From Zygaena filipendulae (lineage: Eukaryota; Arthropoda; Insecta; Lepidoptera; Zygaenidae), in the NCBI GenBank assembly GCA_907165275.2, contig OU015651.1, forward strand, positions 13,414,501 through 13,478,500: a stretch of DNA of 64,000 nt, in the 5' to 3' direction. Both the position numbers and the translations under genes were made by a program. Shown piece after piece: positions 20,530 through 32,099 of this stretch. The notes beneath the pieces are model-generated. The model saw only the letters and a program-made list of their open reading frames with translations. It had not been told where the DNA came from and made no database searches. The stretch's first letter is position 1. Every line of letters starts with the position of its first letter.

Positions 20530-20607
20530 ATTTCGTCAGGTGATCATTTTTTTGTTTTGTGTCTATCTTTCCGATCCAATTTTTCTGTTTGACTGTTTAC
20601 TCGACAT
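19889..20607 (-). CDS. Nlg: Neuroligin exon with start codon (5' UTR 20607-20530, coding 20529-19889)
   Basis: A pyrimidine-containing acceptor (gtttcag) ends at 20608, so this is not the first transcribed exon. It has 78 nt of 5' UTR, then Met1 at 20529 (A at -3). Met20 also has A at -3. It codes residues 1-213 and two bases of Arg214. Residues 45-59 ([15 protein letters not shown]) are the signal hydrophobic core, with likely cleavage after about Ser64; an NTT glycosylation site follows. Residues ~65-165 are acidic and Asn/Tyr-rich and have no clear counterpart in the fold. The domain begins at ~170 with [14 protein letters not shown] and [17 protein letters not shown], the typical neuroligin opening. 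The donor is AG|GTAAG. Confidence 0.9.
20536..20547 (-). promoter_or_regulatory. uORF 2 in neuroligin 5' UTR
   Basis: A minimal 3-codon uORF (M-I-T-stop) ending 6 nt before the main ATG at 20529. Short uORFs this close to a start usually allow re-initiation poorly, so the effect on translation is uncertain. Confidence 0.4.
20563..20607 (-). promoter_or_regulatory. uORF 1 in neuroligin 5' UTR
   Basis: ATG is the first triplet after the splice acceptor. It encodes 14 residues (MSSKQSNRKIGSER) and stops at TAG, in frame with but upstream of Met1. It would reduce scanning to the main start if the preceding exon joins here. Confidence 0.5.
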
Positions 20608-21200
20608 CTGAAACAAAACAAAAATAGTTATAATTTGCATAAATGTTGTTGATCAAGCATCGATGAAGCTTTGTGCGGATATCCGATATTATACTGTTTT
20701 GACTAATTGATGTTTACAAATTATGTATACTGTATCGATTGGCTCATCGCGATTAACCGCGGTGTGGAGCTTGCGGTATACAATAACAAGTTTTAACCAC
20801 TTCGATATATATAGATATCGGGAAATAATTATAGTATACATTTTCAATGGTTATTAAACAAATAATTGGGACAGAGTGATCCACGAAAACACAAATGTGA
20901 AAACAAGGCCACAAAAACCCGGTAAAACTCAGTTTTACCCCATAAAACTCTCTGGTTACATATTTCCTTATTTACGGCTGGGCACGTGTTATGTACGTGT
21001 TAAAAGCAAAAAATTCTAAATAGAAGAAAACATCACGCCCAGCTTCAAAAGTCTACCTAGTGTTTATTAATATCACTGAGGAAATGAGTCATAAGGAAAA
21101 ACAGCACTTCCTAAACCATCATATTATGTAACCGTCTAATGTAACATAAAAACGTATCCATATGGTTGGACACAAATAGCTTCATGGCTTCATCCACCTA
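20608..21200. other. Upstream flank of the neuroligin start exon
   Basis: Presumed intron between this exon and unseen 5' UTR exon(s). No promoter can be assigned. Contains a short palindrome GGTAAAACTCAGTTTTACC near 20922. Confidence 0.4.
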
Positions 21201-21204
21201 ATCA

Positions 21205-21384
21205 AAATACGAAATTTTATTCCTTTTAATACACATATTTCCTGCATTTTTCATTCCTTAACTTTCCATTACAAAATTGTAATAATTAGACAATGTAAAT
21301 GAAAAAGGTTAAATTTAACCAATGCAATGTATGATGTTTTATTTAATTGTGGTCGTTATTTAATTGTGTTCATAACTAATAAAC
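21205..21384 (+). mobile_element. Probable retroelement 3' end feeding the TTTCA array
   Basis: AT-rich sequence with GTGTTCATAACTAATAAACT directly before the pentamer array. The order AATAAA then pentamer repeats matches tails at 6536 and 56655. No coding seen; assignment is inference. Confidence 0.35.
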
Positions 21385-21979
21385 TTCATTTCATTTCATT
21401 TCATTTCATTTCATTTCATTTCATTTCATTTCATTTCATTTCATTTCATTTCATTTCATTTCATTTCATTTCATTTCATTTCATTTCATTTCATTTCATT
21501 TCATTTCATTTCATTTCATTTCATTTCATTTCATTTCATTTCATTTCATTTCATTTCATTTCATTTCATTTCATTTCATTTCATTTCATTTCATTTCATT
21601 TCATTTCATTTCATTTCATTTCATTTCATTTCATTTCATTTCATTTCATTTCATTTCATTTCATTTCATTTCATTTCATTTCATTTCATTTCATTTCATT
21701 TCATTTCATTTCATTTCATTTCATTTCATTTCATTTCATTTCATTTCATTTCATTTCATTTCATTTCATTTCATTTCATTTCATTTCATTTCATTTCATT
21801 TCATTTCATTTCATTTCATTTCATTTCATTTCATTTCATTTCATTTCATTTCATTTCATTTCATTTCATTTCATTTCATTTCATTTCATTTCATTTCATT
21901 TCATTTCATTTCATTTCATTTCATTTCATTTCATTTCATTTCATTTCATTTCATTTCATTTCATTTCATTTCATTTCAT
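21385..21979 (+). repeat. Perfect (TTCAT)119 pentanucleotide microsatellite, 595 bp
   Basis: Uninterrupted TTTCA/TGAAA units with no base change over 595 bp. It reads as a meaningless HFISF-repeat frame. Perfect purity means recent expansion (or assembly copy-number error). Confidence 0.98.
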
Positions 21980-22270
21980 GTCATATAAACAAGTATCGTG
22001 GCCAGCTTGAGGATAATATCCGAACTGCATCGGATGAAACCAAATGTCTCTATTTGAAGGGGAATAATATTGGTCGGTGTAACGTATGACGACTTTTGCT
22101 AGTTAACTCCCACTGCTGAGGAACGTCGTTCCAAAAGATCGAACATAGTATGCAGCCGAGCAATCAGCAAGATATAAAATAGATATCATATTTTTTTTCT
22201 AAATGACAGAGAAGTTATGTAAATGATAAATATGGCAAATTATGTGCGATGACCAGAAGTTGGCCTGTAG

Positions 22271-22550
22271 TAATAATAATAATAATATAATAATAATCCA
22301 CTTCACAACACACAGATCTACTTGATTCCACACAAGCTATAAGCTTGTGTCGTGGAAACCAAGCAAACGTGGTATATACTACACATATTATTACATATAT
22401 ATTATACTATAGATATATATATACATATATACACCCAGACTGGAAAATGGAACCCTGTGTTAATACACAAAGTCCACCCCCACCGGGAATCGAACCCGGA
22501 ACCTCTTGATTAACATTAGGCATGGTGACCATTGCGCCAATCGGGTCGTC
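22271..22550 (-). mobile_element. tRNA-derived SINE, full-length
   Basis: On the minus strand: GACCCGATTGGCGCAATGG (A box), GGTTCCGGGTTCGATTCCCG (B box GGTTCGATTCC), ACAGGGTTCCATTTTCCAGT, an (AT)-rich middle, GCTTGGTTTCCACGACACAA G, GATCAAGTAGATCTGTGTG, then (ATT)n tail. The tRNA-like head would recruit Pol III. Confidence 0.85.
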
Positions 22551-23420
22551 TTTGGGTTAACTAGATTTTACCAAGTTTTACTATACCGACCACATACGAA
22601 TACACAGATCCGTGATACCGACTTTATTGGTACGTATAGGTACTAATAAAAATTCAGGGTTATAAAACAAATATGACAGAATTTCAACCCACGTTTATAT
22701 ATTTTTTCATTAATTTTTTTACTCCTTTACCCTTAAGCGCTTCAGAAATAAGCAATGTTAATAAAAAAAAACTATATTTAATAACGTCCGTCGATAAATA
22801 AAATGATTGAAGGAAAAACTATTTCCAATAAAGTCCGCACTTACTACGTTATCTCGCGTACAAAAAGCGGACATCGACGATGTCGTGTTACAACGCTCCT
22901 TTGGTAGCAGATTTCTGTTTTCAACCCTCTAGCAACACATCGATGGCTAACTCCATGCCTAAACCGGTCACCCCCATTTTAATTTTACCTATTTCTGCTA
23001 CTGGCAAACTGTAATAGCCTCGACCCAAAAGGGGTCGAATTGACCCAGTATTTGCTTGTTAGTTATGTACATAATTAGAAGGGCTGGATATTAATGTTTT
23101 TATGGAGGGTTAACTAGTGTGTTTAATGTGGTTGGAATGGGGGGTTGTTAAATCATAATGGCCATTGAAACAAAGCTTTCGCAGGGTTAAACCAAAGCAA
23201 TTCCGAATAAAATTGTGAGTATTGTACCTACTGATAATGTATCATCACTCTATTCATGTAATGTCCAAAATATTACAGATTTTAGATAATTGTTAAATAC
23301 CTACTACGTCGATATTGAGGGGTATCCTAGTCCCATTATAATGAGTCGAGTTAGTTTAGGTAAATCCACACTAATATAACAAACAGGTAAAGTGTGTAAG
23401 TTTGAGTTTGCACTCATATT
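22551..23420. other. Intergenic, nothing assigned
   Basis: AT-rich. A CCCAAAAGGGGTCG / GTCACCCCC patch near 22960-23040 is the only compositional change. No gene or element recognised. Confidence 0.4.
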
Positions 23421-23426
23421 ATAATA

Positions 23427-23682
23427 CTAGCTGTTCCCCGAGGTTTCACACGTGTTAATTTCAGAGATCTCGCGGGAATTCTGGGATAAAAAGTAGCGTA
23501 AGTTACACCTCATAGCATCAGCTATCTGCCAGTGAAAGTCCCGTTAAAATCCCGAAAGACAGAGAGACAAAATTTTTTTAAATTTGATTTTTTTATGTTG
23601 ATACCGTATATATTTTCATATGCATTTAGTGAAAAGCTGTTAATTAAAAATTACAAACAGACACTTCAATTTTATTTATTCT
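23427..23682 (-). mobile_element. Helitron-like element, long subfamily
   Basis: Plus strand A|CTAGCTGTTCCCCGAGGTT ... AGCATCAGCTATCTGCCAGT GAAAGTCCCGTTAAAAT ... GCATTTAGTGAAAAGCTGTT AA ... CACTTCAATTTTATTTAT. Same subfamily as 2600, 37230, 43657. Confidence 0.65.
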
Positions 23683-24167
23683 AGATTAGGTATAAATAGG
23701 TTCGTAGTTTTGATATGGATTTCATCGCTGTTAATTAAAAATAAAACATTCAGATTCATATATCTAAGATAAGTAGGCATTTTCAGAAACAACGGGCTTT
23801 GTGTGAGTTGGATTCGCTCACTAAGGGTATCATACAAACAAAGGTAGGTATGTTTTTTTATGATGTAATCTCAAGCTTTCAAGTTTTCCTTTTGAGGTAT
23901 GGAATTCTAAAATTTGATATCGGTTGCTTCGAATAGATAACTCTCGTAGGTACCCATTACACAAGTTCTGCTTAGTTGGGGATCAGGTGGCGCTGTGTGA
24001 TAATGTCCACTGGACATTGTTCAGGCATTATTATTATTATTTTATTTATAATGATGCTGTAATGTCCTATATCAGTCTTAATGCCTTAATAACCGTTAAA
24101 GGGACGTGCAGTCGTGACAATAAAATACCCATATTTACCACCCTAAGATCAGGTATATGTAAGGTGA

Positions 24168-24200
24168 TATACAACGTGTTAATGAATAGGGTACTTGCAT
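24168..24200. mobile_element. Solo terminal repeat of MITE family B
   Basis: ATACAACGTGTTAATGAATA matches the family B end; the rest is absent. Confidence 0.4.
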
Positions 24201-24509
24201 GATTTTTTTTTAGTCTTTTTTAAAGATATATGGCCTACTTAAATAAAGCAAGAAAAAGAAAAAAAAATATGCATAAATTAATTAAATAGCCTATGTGTTA
24301 TTCTGATATATAAGCTATATTATTGTGAAGTTTCATTAAAATCCTAGGTAAAAAAAGTTATTACGTGCGATCTGAGAAAGGAAATACATAGGTTTAAAAT
24401 TAACAAGATGTGTCGTAAATCGTGGCACTATTGAAGCTTCGTACGCTTCGTAATAGCATAAAATCCTATATTTATTGGTAGGTACATAATTATATAATGT
24501 ACTGATATT

Positions 24510-24704
24510 ATAAATGGAAAAGCTTATCTTTTTTATGTATTTTTGTTTGTGCTCAATAACTTAAGTACTTAAGTTTATTTGTAACCAAACTTATATTCAA
24601 AATCCTTTCACTTATAGAAAGCTAGAGCGTTCTTGTTTCATAGGGTACTTTAAACCCACGGGAGCTCTGAAAATAGTGCGAGTAAAACCGTGGAGAATCG
24701 GCTA
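24510..24704 (+). mobile_element. Helitron-like element, decayed
   Basis: AATCCTTTCACTTATAGAAA GC, ATAGGGTACTTTAAACCCAC GGGAGC, AAACCGTGGAGAATCGGCTAG|T. 5' boundary uncertain. Confidence 0.5.
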
Positions 24705-25250
24705 GTAGCTAGTAAAAATTAGAATTTGGCTAAATTACATTGAATACCTATATTAACCAAAAGTTAAGAGGAGACGATAAAGGATTTTGTGATGATGTTA
24801 AAAAAGGGAAAAAAATACGTTTTTATAATTTAGATAAATGTCAGAATAAAATTAGTCACCTAGCCTAGATGTGAATGTACCTGCCATTTTAATGAACTAC
24901 TTACCTATATACACGCGTTGCCGTGTAAATTATTCAGATCGAGTGTTATTGCGAGCTTAATTAAAGTGAGTACAGTCAGCGCCGAAGGTCGCTAAGCACA
25001 AGTGACAGACAGCACTTACTATCACCGGTATAAGATTCAACATCAGATGTGTTCGGCTTTGCCGAAGACTGTACCATCCGGTATTTGAGAAGTAATTACT
25101 CATTCCAAATGACAACTCTTTACCCAATTCGGTTTAATTTACTCCTAGTTTGCATACGAGAGAACGTCGGGATTATCTTTTGAATTATTAATTACACCTA
25201 TATCTCATATACTTACATAAAACGTCCTTAACATTATCTATTGTATAATT

Positions 25251-25490
25251 ATTCTCAGCAAGCCCTTTCATTTGATACCCATTATGTAGGAAAGCATAAA
25301 AAAATTAATCCGTCATCTCTAGAAGTCCGCCATTTTGGATTTACAGTGACTTCACTTTATTCTTCCATTTATTCTCAGCAAGCCCTTTCATTTGATACCC
25401 ATATTGTAGGACTTGCATAAAAATAACTAATGCAACATCTTGGGTATTCCGCCCGCCATGTTGGATTTAGAATGACGTCACACAGCTAAC
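25251..25490 (+). repeat. Two-copy 120-bp tandem repeat
   Basis: ATTCTCAGCAAGCCCTTTCA TTTGATACCCAT occurs at 25251 and exactly 120 bp later at 25371; both copies later carry CGCCAT(T/G)TTGGATTTA followed by TGAC(T/G)TCAC. Confidence 0.8.
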
Positions 25491-25862
25491 TATGCATTTT
25501 CATCCAAACTACTTTTGTGTATACAATTAAAATGATAAATACTAAACATTGGCGAATTTTTTTTCGCGTGTCCGCGAAGTTTCTAGCTGACGGAACAAAT
25601 TCAAAATAAATTTATTTCGAATTTGTTCTGAGGCATCGTGAAAAAAAATTTACTCATATGTATTTAATTCTGCAAAAGTGTGAATGGAGGACGTTAATGA
25701 ATGAAACGCGTCGGAGCGAAAACGTACCTACTTGAATTTATGAATTAAAAAAAAACCTCTACATAAAACCTTTTTATGGATAAAACTCTCTAGATAATTA
25801 TTTATAACACAACTCAACTCATCAACTCGACAATTTCAGTATTCCTCCATAAGCAATCTTTA

Positions 25863-26024
25863 ATCTTTACCATTATAGAGGCGAATGTAAGTTTATTTGT
25901 TCGTTTGTTACGTTTCACGCTTTACCTACTCAATCGATAATCATGTAATTTTGCATACACGTTTTCAGAGAAGGATATAGAGGGAACGGCGATATCAAAG
26001 CGGGTGGTAACGCGTGAACTGCTA
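25863..26024 (+). mobile_element. Helitron-like element, decayed
   Basis: ATTATAGAGGCGAATGTAAG start region, CAATCGATAATCATGTAATT TTGCATACACG, then GTGGTAACGCGTGAACTGCTAG|T. Confidence 0.5.
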
Positions 26025-26160
26025 GTCTCGTATAAATCGTAAGGAATTCACCCCATTCGCCAGCGGTGTTTATATTGCAATATTGATTTCACTCACTCCC
26101 GGAGCAATCTAAACTGTTTTCGCTTCGATGCAAGTTATTGCAGTGGGTTTTTATTTTTTC

Positions 26161-26270
26161 ACTTGCTGTCCCCCGCGGTTTCACCCGCAGTAATTTTGGA
26201 GTTCGCGTGGAAATTCCAGGATAAACTATAAGTATAAACCTTCCTTGGATAAACTATAAGTGAAACCTTT
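26161..26270 (-). mobile_element. Helitron-like 3' part (end mutated to CTTG)
   Basis: ACTTGCTGTCCCCCGCGGTT TCACCCGCAGTAATTTTGGAG ... then a partial duplication TTGGATAAACTATAAGT. Confidence 0.5.
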
Positions 26271-26404
26271 CTTGAATCACTCTACCTTTTGATGGAAACC
26301 ACATGAAATCGCGTCTTTGACTTTATCGCAAACAGACATGACTTGTCTGTCTGTATTTTCGCGATGAACAGACAGACATACGCGGCAGGAGTCTTGGTTA
26401 TATA

Positions 26405-26639
26405 TCCTATTATAATTATAAATGTGAAAGTGTGGATGTTTGTTGTGCGGGTGAAATGTGTAAGGATTTTTAAACCAATCAATATAAGTTAATAGTAATT
26501 TCAGAGTTCCCGCGAGAATTCCGGGATAAAAAGTACCCTATGCATGCCAAATTTAATCCAAATCCGTTCAGCCGTTTTTGCGTGATTGAGAAACAAACAT
26601 CCAAACATCCACACTTTCACATTTATAATATTAGTAGGA
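26405..26639 (-). mobile_element. Helitron-like fragments, head-to-head
   Basis: A short plus-strand 5' end (TCCTATTATAATTATAAATG TGAAAGTG, 26405-26460) is followed by a minus-strand copy from ~26490 to the TTATAATATTAGTAGGA end at 26639, which keeps GGGATAAAAAGTACCCTATG. Confidence 0.6.
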
Positions 26640-27390
26640 TTGTAGATTGAGATAAAATATGAAATTGTACAAAACTGAGCATTATTAATAACCAATTCAA
26701 ATCATGGACGCCAGTTTTTCACCCGACTTTACAAAAACTGGTATATCTCGGTCCTCGGAAACTAAAAAAACGGGAACTGGTAGGTACTTTTAGCTTGGAC
26801 GCCCACATTTATAAATTAGTTGCTGTATATATTATGTCTCAAACTAAACACCTTTTATATTCATTTAAAATGTCAATTTACGCTTTAAAGTTCCAAACGG
26901 GTCGACTCACACCGATTTCATTTTTTTTTTTGACCGAAGGCCTCTTTTTCCATCGTTTACTGTGGATTTTCCAATTTTCACATTTGAATTCAAACATTTC
27001 CGGCTCGCTTTCGCACAGGTTAAGCGGATAATCCCGCGGATTAATTTTAATCCGATTTCGGTCCGGATTATCCTTTGGAACTACAACTGAGGAACATCGG
27101 TGAGGGATCGCAACGGCGTATTGTATTTACAACTCGTTAAAACTTTTCAACTTTCATTTTCGTTACAAGTTTCATTGCGGCGCGGCGTTCGCAAAAACTT
27201 AACGAAACTGTGTCATTTCATGTAGACAAGCAAAAAACATTGGTTTGTCTTGTTTTTTCGATTTCTTGCGTGATAAAAGTTGTCATCTACAGGTTTATTA
27301 CAACGTTCTCTCGAAGGTGTAGTTTGTGATTACTCCTCAGAGTAGGTAGAGGTAGGGTAGAAACTATATCATTAGTAAATACTCTTGAAT

Positions 27391-27651
27391 AATAATAATA
27401 ATAATAATCCACTTCATAACACACAGATCTACTTGATCCCTCCACACTAATCTATAAGCTTGTGTCGTGGAACCCAAGCAAACATTGTCTATACCACATA
27501 TATATATTATACTATAGATATAATATATTCACGCCCAGACTGGAAATTGGAACCCTGTATTCATCACACATAGTCCACCCCCATCGGGAATCGAACCCGG
27601 AATCCCTTGATTAGCAGATAGACATGGTGACCTACAGTGCCAATCGGGTAG
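27391..27651 (-). mobile_element. tRNA-derived SINE, full-length
   Basis: Same family as 22271: CCCGATTGGCACTGTAGGTC, GGTTCGATTCCCGATGGGGG TGGAC, GGGTTCCAATTTCCAGTCTG GGCG, and an (AAT)n tail on the plus strand at 27391-27407. The A box has changes, B box intact. Confidence 0.85.
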
Positions 27652-28216
27652 TAATATCAATGGTAATTTAACCTCAATTTAATATAGTAAGTACACAGCC
27701 TCCTTTCCGACGATTTCGATTAAATTCTTCCTGTTATTTTACTTATTCCAATGTTGCCGTCCTTTTGTCTTAATTCGAGCGATATTAAAAATGCGTCTTT
27801 ACCGCTCTGTGAATTTTCTAATAGCAAAAACAAAATTATTTCACAAAGCAAGAAGTTATTGCAAAATACAAAGCGCTACGTAGTACAGGTACGAATAAAT
27901 TCACGAAAGAGGTAGCAGAAATTCAAATAGTTTCTTGAGAAAAACTATATTGAATTCTACGACCGGCACGATTTAACGCTGATATTTCAGTGGTAGATTT
28001 TTCACAAGTTGCACAGCCAAGTGAAAACCAGAAAGGCGCATGCATAAAGTATTTTGTTTTAACAAGTGTACAGTGTATACCACCATAGACTTTAAAGAAT
28101 AGATATAGCATGCTGTGAAGAATTATACATTTTTATTATTATTATGCATTTATTTTTCGGTACTGTAACTAGTGTTACACTTTTTATTGAATTCACTTAT
28201 TCAATTTTATTAATTA

Positions 28217-28421
28217 CTAGCTGTGCCCCGCGGTTTCACCCGCGGTAATTACGGAGTTCCCGCGGGAATTCCGGGATAAAAAGTACCCTATGTCCTTCTC
28301 TGTACCCCTGACAACATGCATGCCGAATTCCATCCAAATCCGTTCAGCCGTTTTTGCGTGATTGAGTAACAAACATCCAAATATCCACTTCCACACATTC
28401 ACATTTATAATATTAGTAGGA
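28217..28421 (-). mobile_element. Full-length Helitron-like element (205 bp)
   Basis: Plus strand A|CTAGCTGTGCCCCGCGGTT ... CCCGCGGTAATTACGG, CGCGGGAATTCCGGGATAAA AAGTACCCTATG, CCGTTCAGCCGTTTTTGCGT ... ATATTAGTAGGA|T. Cleanest copy in the window. Confidence 0.8.
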
Positions 28422-28573
28422 TTATTATTATTATGATCACCTTTACTCAAATTTTATGTATATTACCTAATCTTTTTTGTAAAAGTTAAATAAATAAATC
28501 TAATCTAGTCTACAATTTGCTAATTTGAAGGTGATTTCTTTGAAGCTGATTTTGAACCAGCTATACTATATAT

Positions 28574-28807
28574 GGACATAGATAAGCAATAGTGTGTTAA
28601 CCCACACTGGAGAAATTTTGAGTAAATCGTGTTTTAAAAGTATAGCGCCATTTTGTGTCAACATCTTTTATATTAAATATTTAGTTACATATTTAAGCAA
28701 TGTAATAAGATAAACACATAATTAAAAACGTTCCCTAACTCTCAATAAATTGTTCTGAATTAATAACTTAAGTTTGTGGGTTAACATGTTATTGCTTATC
28801 TGCGTCC
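28574..28807. mobile_element. MITE family C, copy 2
   Basis: 234 bp, same ends as 18351-18585, flanked by ATAT on both sides (4-bp target duplication). Interior matches the other copy almost throughout (ACCCACACTGGAGAAATTTT GAG, AACATGTTATTGC). Confidence 0.78.
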
Positions 28808-29237
28808 ATATAAGACGTGGTAAAATTAGCAAACTATAAGCCCGAGTGAAATGTTTTTATGAAATTGGTAAATGTAAAAAAACGCACCCTGATTCTTTTG
28901 ATATTGCTGTGTCTATTCACTCCAGTCTATGGTGCACACATCTTTTGATAGGGCCAAATGCAAATACGACGAATTCTATATGATAACACAGACAATAGAG
29001 GTGTTCGCAGTTCGCACCCCGTCATAACACTTCCATTGGGGAATGGAGTACGATGTTTTGATGAATAATAATTAATTAATTAATGTTTTGTTTGGAATGC
29101 CGACGCCAGTTTAGCATAGGGATAAGTCTTGATGCTATTAAGAGAAACAAACGTGTTGTGATCTGCCTTAATTAACAGAACTGTACAGCCAATTGTATAG
29201 CTGAAAGTTCTCTCAGTGTTTTGAATTTTAAACACTA

Positions 29238-29510
29238 CTAGCTGTCCCCCGCGATTTCATCCGCGGTAATTTCGGAGTTCCCGCGGGAATTGCGGGGAAA
29301 AGTTCTTTGTACCCCTGACAGTAGTTTACGGTGATTAGCTGTTTCCCGCATTAGTGCCGGAGTTCCCGCGGGAATTCCGGCACAAAAACTATCCTATCTT
29401 TTAAGTTGGACCATATTATAAATGGTTGCAAAATTTTATCAAAATCCGTTCAGTAGTTTCGGAGTCCATCGCGGACAAACAACGTGACACGTGATTCATA
29501 TATATTAAGA
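29238..29510 (-). mobile_element. Helitron-like composite with duplicated 3' end
   Basis: Starts A|CTAGCTGTCCCCCGCGATTT, then after ~95 bp a second GATTAGCTGTTTCCCGCATT and CGCGGGAATTCCGGC, ending TATATTAAGA|T. Two 3' ends share one 5' end. Confidence 0.7.
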
Positions 29511-29512
29511 TA

Positions 29513-29743
29513 CTAGCTGTGCCCCGCGATTTCATCCGCGGTAATTTCGGAGTTCCCGCGGAGGTCGCGGGAAAAAAGTACTCTATGACCTTCAGTTCCC
29601 GAGGGAATTCCGGAATAAAAACTATCCTATCTTTTAAGTTGGACCATATTATAAATGGTTGCAAAATTTTATCAAAATCCGTTCAGTAGTTTCGGAGTCC
29701 ATCGCGGACAAACAACGTGACACGTGATTCATATATATTAAGA
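29513..29743 (-). mobile_element. Helitron-like element, tandem with the previous one
   Basis: Begins CTAG two bases (TA) after the previous element stops; ends TATATTAAGA|T. Nearly identical to 3655-3885 (CGCGGAGGTCGCGGGAAAAA, CCTTCAGTTCCCGAGGGAAT). Confidence 0.75.
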
Positions 29744-30767
29744 TATTTACTAATTCGTATGTTATTTGAATATTATTTGAAATTTTGCACAGCCAAATCA
29801 CTAACTTTTTCCTGTTTACGTAATATTATTATCTATATATCTGATTTATTAAATTTATAAAAAAATATTTTAATATAGATACGTATTTATTGTTTATTTA
29901 CAATTTGATTCCATCATATCATTGATGGTATGATCAGTAAGATTTTAAATCAAAGATCGATATATTTGCCAATCAATCGACATCAACACTATATAAATAA
30001 TAAAAAAATTTAACTAAACATAATAATTTTTTATGATGTATATTTGAACTAATAAGGTGTTCAGATCTCCCCCCCCGAAATTGTCTATAATAGACTGGCA
30101 TTTTTGAGGCATGCTTTTTACTATTTTTTTCGCGTAGTCGCGAAAATCCGCGTAGTATTTTACGAGTTACAACGAGTTTTAGCCGACTTCCAAAAACCAT
30201 TTTTAATCGCCGACACACGTCAAAGGGAATCTTTGTTAATTTAATAGTTATATGCCACAATTTTTCATTGCAAGTAGATATAGGTACAATTATCATAAAT
30301 TACTAAATAAACACAACGTAAATTACAAAACTTGAATAAAATTTTTCTTTACGTAATACCACGCTAATACCTAATTGTTATTTAATTCTATGATATCTAA
30401 CGGCTCGCTGAAAGTGATTCATAGCAAATAAGATTTTAGCTTTTTAAAAGAATTAAATGTTAAATGTACAATCTTAAATGGTTCAACCGCAGTGTTCACT
30501 CAAGAAAAGATAAAAGAAAACAGAAATGGGGGAAAAAGGGAGAGTGGAAAGTGTAAAATGGAAAATTTATTCATCGTTAGCCCTTGAGGCGTGGCAGTAT
30601 TGCGAGATAAAGGCACGACAGGCCATTGGGTAGCTCTAAAAGGGACACCGAACTAAAAATAAAAGAAACGATACTCGATTACCACTAGATAAAGACAACA
30701 GTGTGTTCCCGAAATGATATATAGGAACCGGGATGTTAGTGTCAAGTCAGAACTCTGCAGTAAAATA

Positions 30768-31213
30768 ATAGTATATTTCATTATAAGTGCGGAAAGCCTG
30801 TCATTGCAAAGAGTTCCGACATATGTCTACCCGAGCCGAGGCGCAGCCGAAGGTGAGGGTTGACAGTCGGAACTAGTTGCAATGACGGTTCCGCACGTGT
30901 ACTGAACAACTATTTTTAATACAGTTGCGAAAAAAATGAAGAAATTTAATAAAATATCAAAAACACAACAAACTCAACTAAGTTCCAACTGTGATCAAGA
31001 GATGGCGCTAGTCGTATTAGTAATGCGAAACGTACGTTTCGCAATGCAAAAAAGTGTGTCAAAGTCGTGTCGCCATTTGACAGTTGGCAAAGAGAACGCA
31101 CGAGTTCGGGAAAGGTAAACAAAAAGCTCGAGTATGTAATAGCCCACATCCCGAACGCTAAACGTCCCTGCAATACGCCACTTTTTGAGCAACTGTATTA
31201 AAAAATATTTATC
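30768..31213 (+). repeat. Left 446-bp terminal inverted repeat
   Basis: Contains the 18-bp palindrome GCGAAACGTACGTTTCGC near 31025 (one mismatch in the right arm), the CCGAGCCGAGGCGCAGCCGA loop region and TTCGGGAAAGGTAAAC. Short open frames here occur in both arms and look incidental. Confidence 0.9.
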
Positions 31214-31571
31214 AAATCTTAATGGTAAAGTCCAAATAGTTCGGTCATCATCGATAACTTCGAACTTTTCGACTTGATGAATCTTAGTATTTACTATTTA
31301 CTCTGAGGTATTTACCATAGGTACTGCTTTTCTTTGGTGCATCTCCGGCCGCTGCCGATTGCCGAACATCCTTTTTATTTATCTCAATATTTACTAATTT
31401 CATTCTGTCTTTTATAGTAACAAATATAACTCTTTCGAGAACAAATCTTACTAAATTTAGTACTGAAAGAGAGATATTTGTAAAAACAGTGATTTTTGCA
31501 AACTAGACTAGGTACTACAAGGAAAACACATCAGTAATCCATAAACTCTATGACCACTGTTTACTACAATA

Positions 31572-31892
31572 GGCTAGTTTCTTGGGTAAAAAAATCAAAA
31601 TTCTATTTAGTCCGTCAGTTAGATAATAAAAAAATAAAAGACACGTATTTTTTGCTTTTTAAAATAATGGAAATATGCATAGATAAAGCGCATTAAAGTT
31701 TAGGGTGGGGGACTCGTGACTTCACAGCTCGCTATAACGTGCGAACAAACTGTAGCGAGGCGTGACGTCATGTGAAATTTCGACTTGATATATCTCCGTT
31801 ATTTTTTGGTTACATAAAACAAAAAAAAATACGTGTCCAATATTTTTTAATAATCTACAAAACGGACTAAAAAAAAATTTAGGAAACTAGCC
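31572..31892 (-). mobile_element. MITE family A variant inside the compound element
   Basis: Ends GGCTAGTTTCTTGG / AGGAAACTAGCC differ from the GGGCATGTTGA type, but the body keeps AGTCCGTCAGTTAG, GCATTAAAGTTTAGGGTGGG, GTGACGTCATGTG and CTACAAAACGGAC. One of the two CRE-like sites is mutated (GTGACTTCAC). Confidence 0.65.
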
Positions 31893-32099
31893 TATTAGAG
31901 TAATATTTAGCCTTTCCAGTGAAGGTTGTAATTCACTGTCTCAAGAGATCGTTCTATCGTCACTAAACAAACGTTTGTATGCTAACCGGACAGTTAAAGA
32001 CAATATAGCCTCGGGCGGGTCCATGATGTTGTTTAATAAAGAAATGGTAGTGGATCCCTCTCGTGGTATTACAAACGGTATTATTTATTGCTGCGTTTT

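Noticed and set aside
21327..22010. 227-codon plus-strand frame of HFISF repeats
   Set aside because: It is only the translation of the TTTCA microsatellite.
26501..28450. Minus-strand frames with NHAKTAERIW
   Set aside because: They are translations of Helitron-like repeats; the same peptide appears at several copies.
30946..31192. Frames in the inverted arms (RIAGTFSVRDVGYYILELFV)
   Set aside because: Present in both arms as a consequence of the inverted repeat; no known motif or start context.
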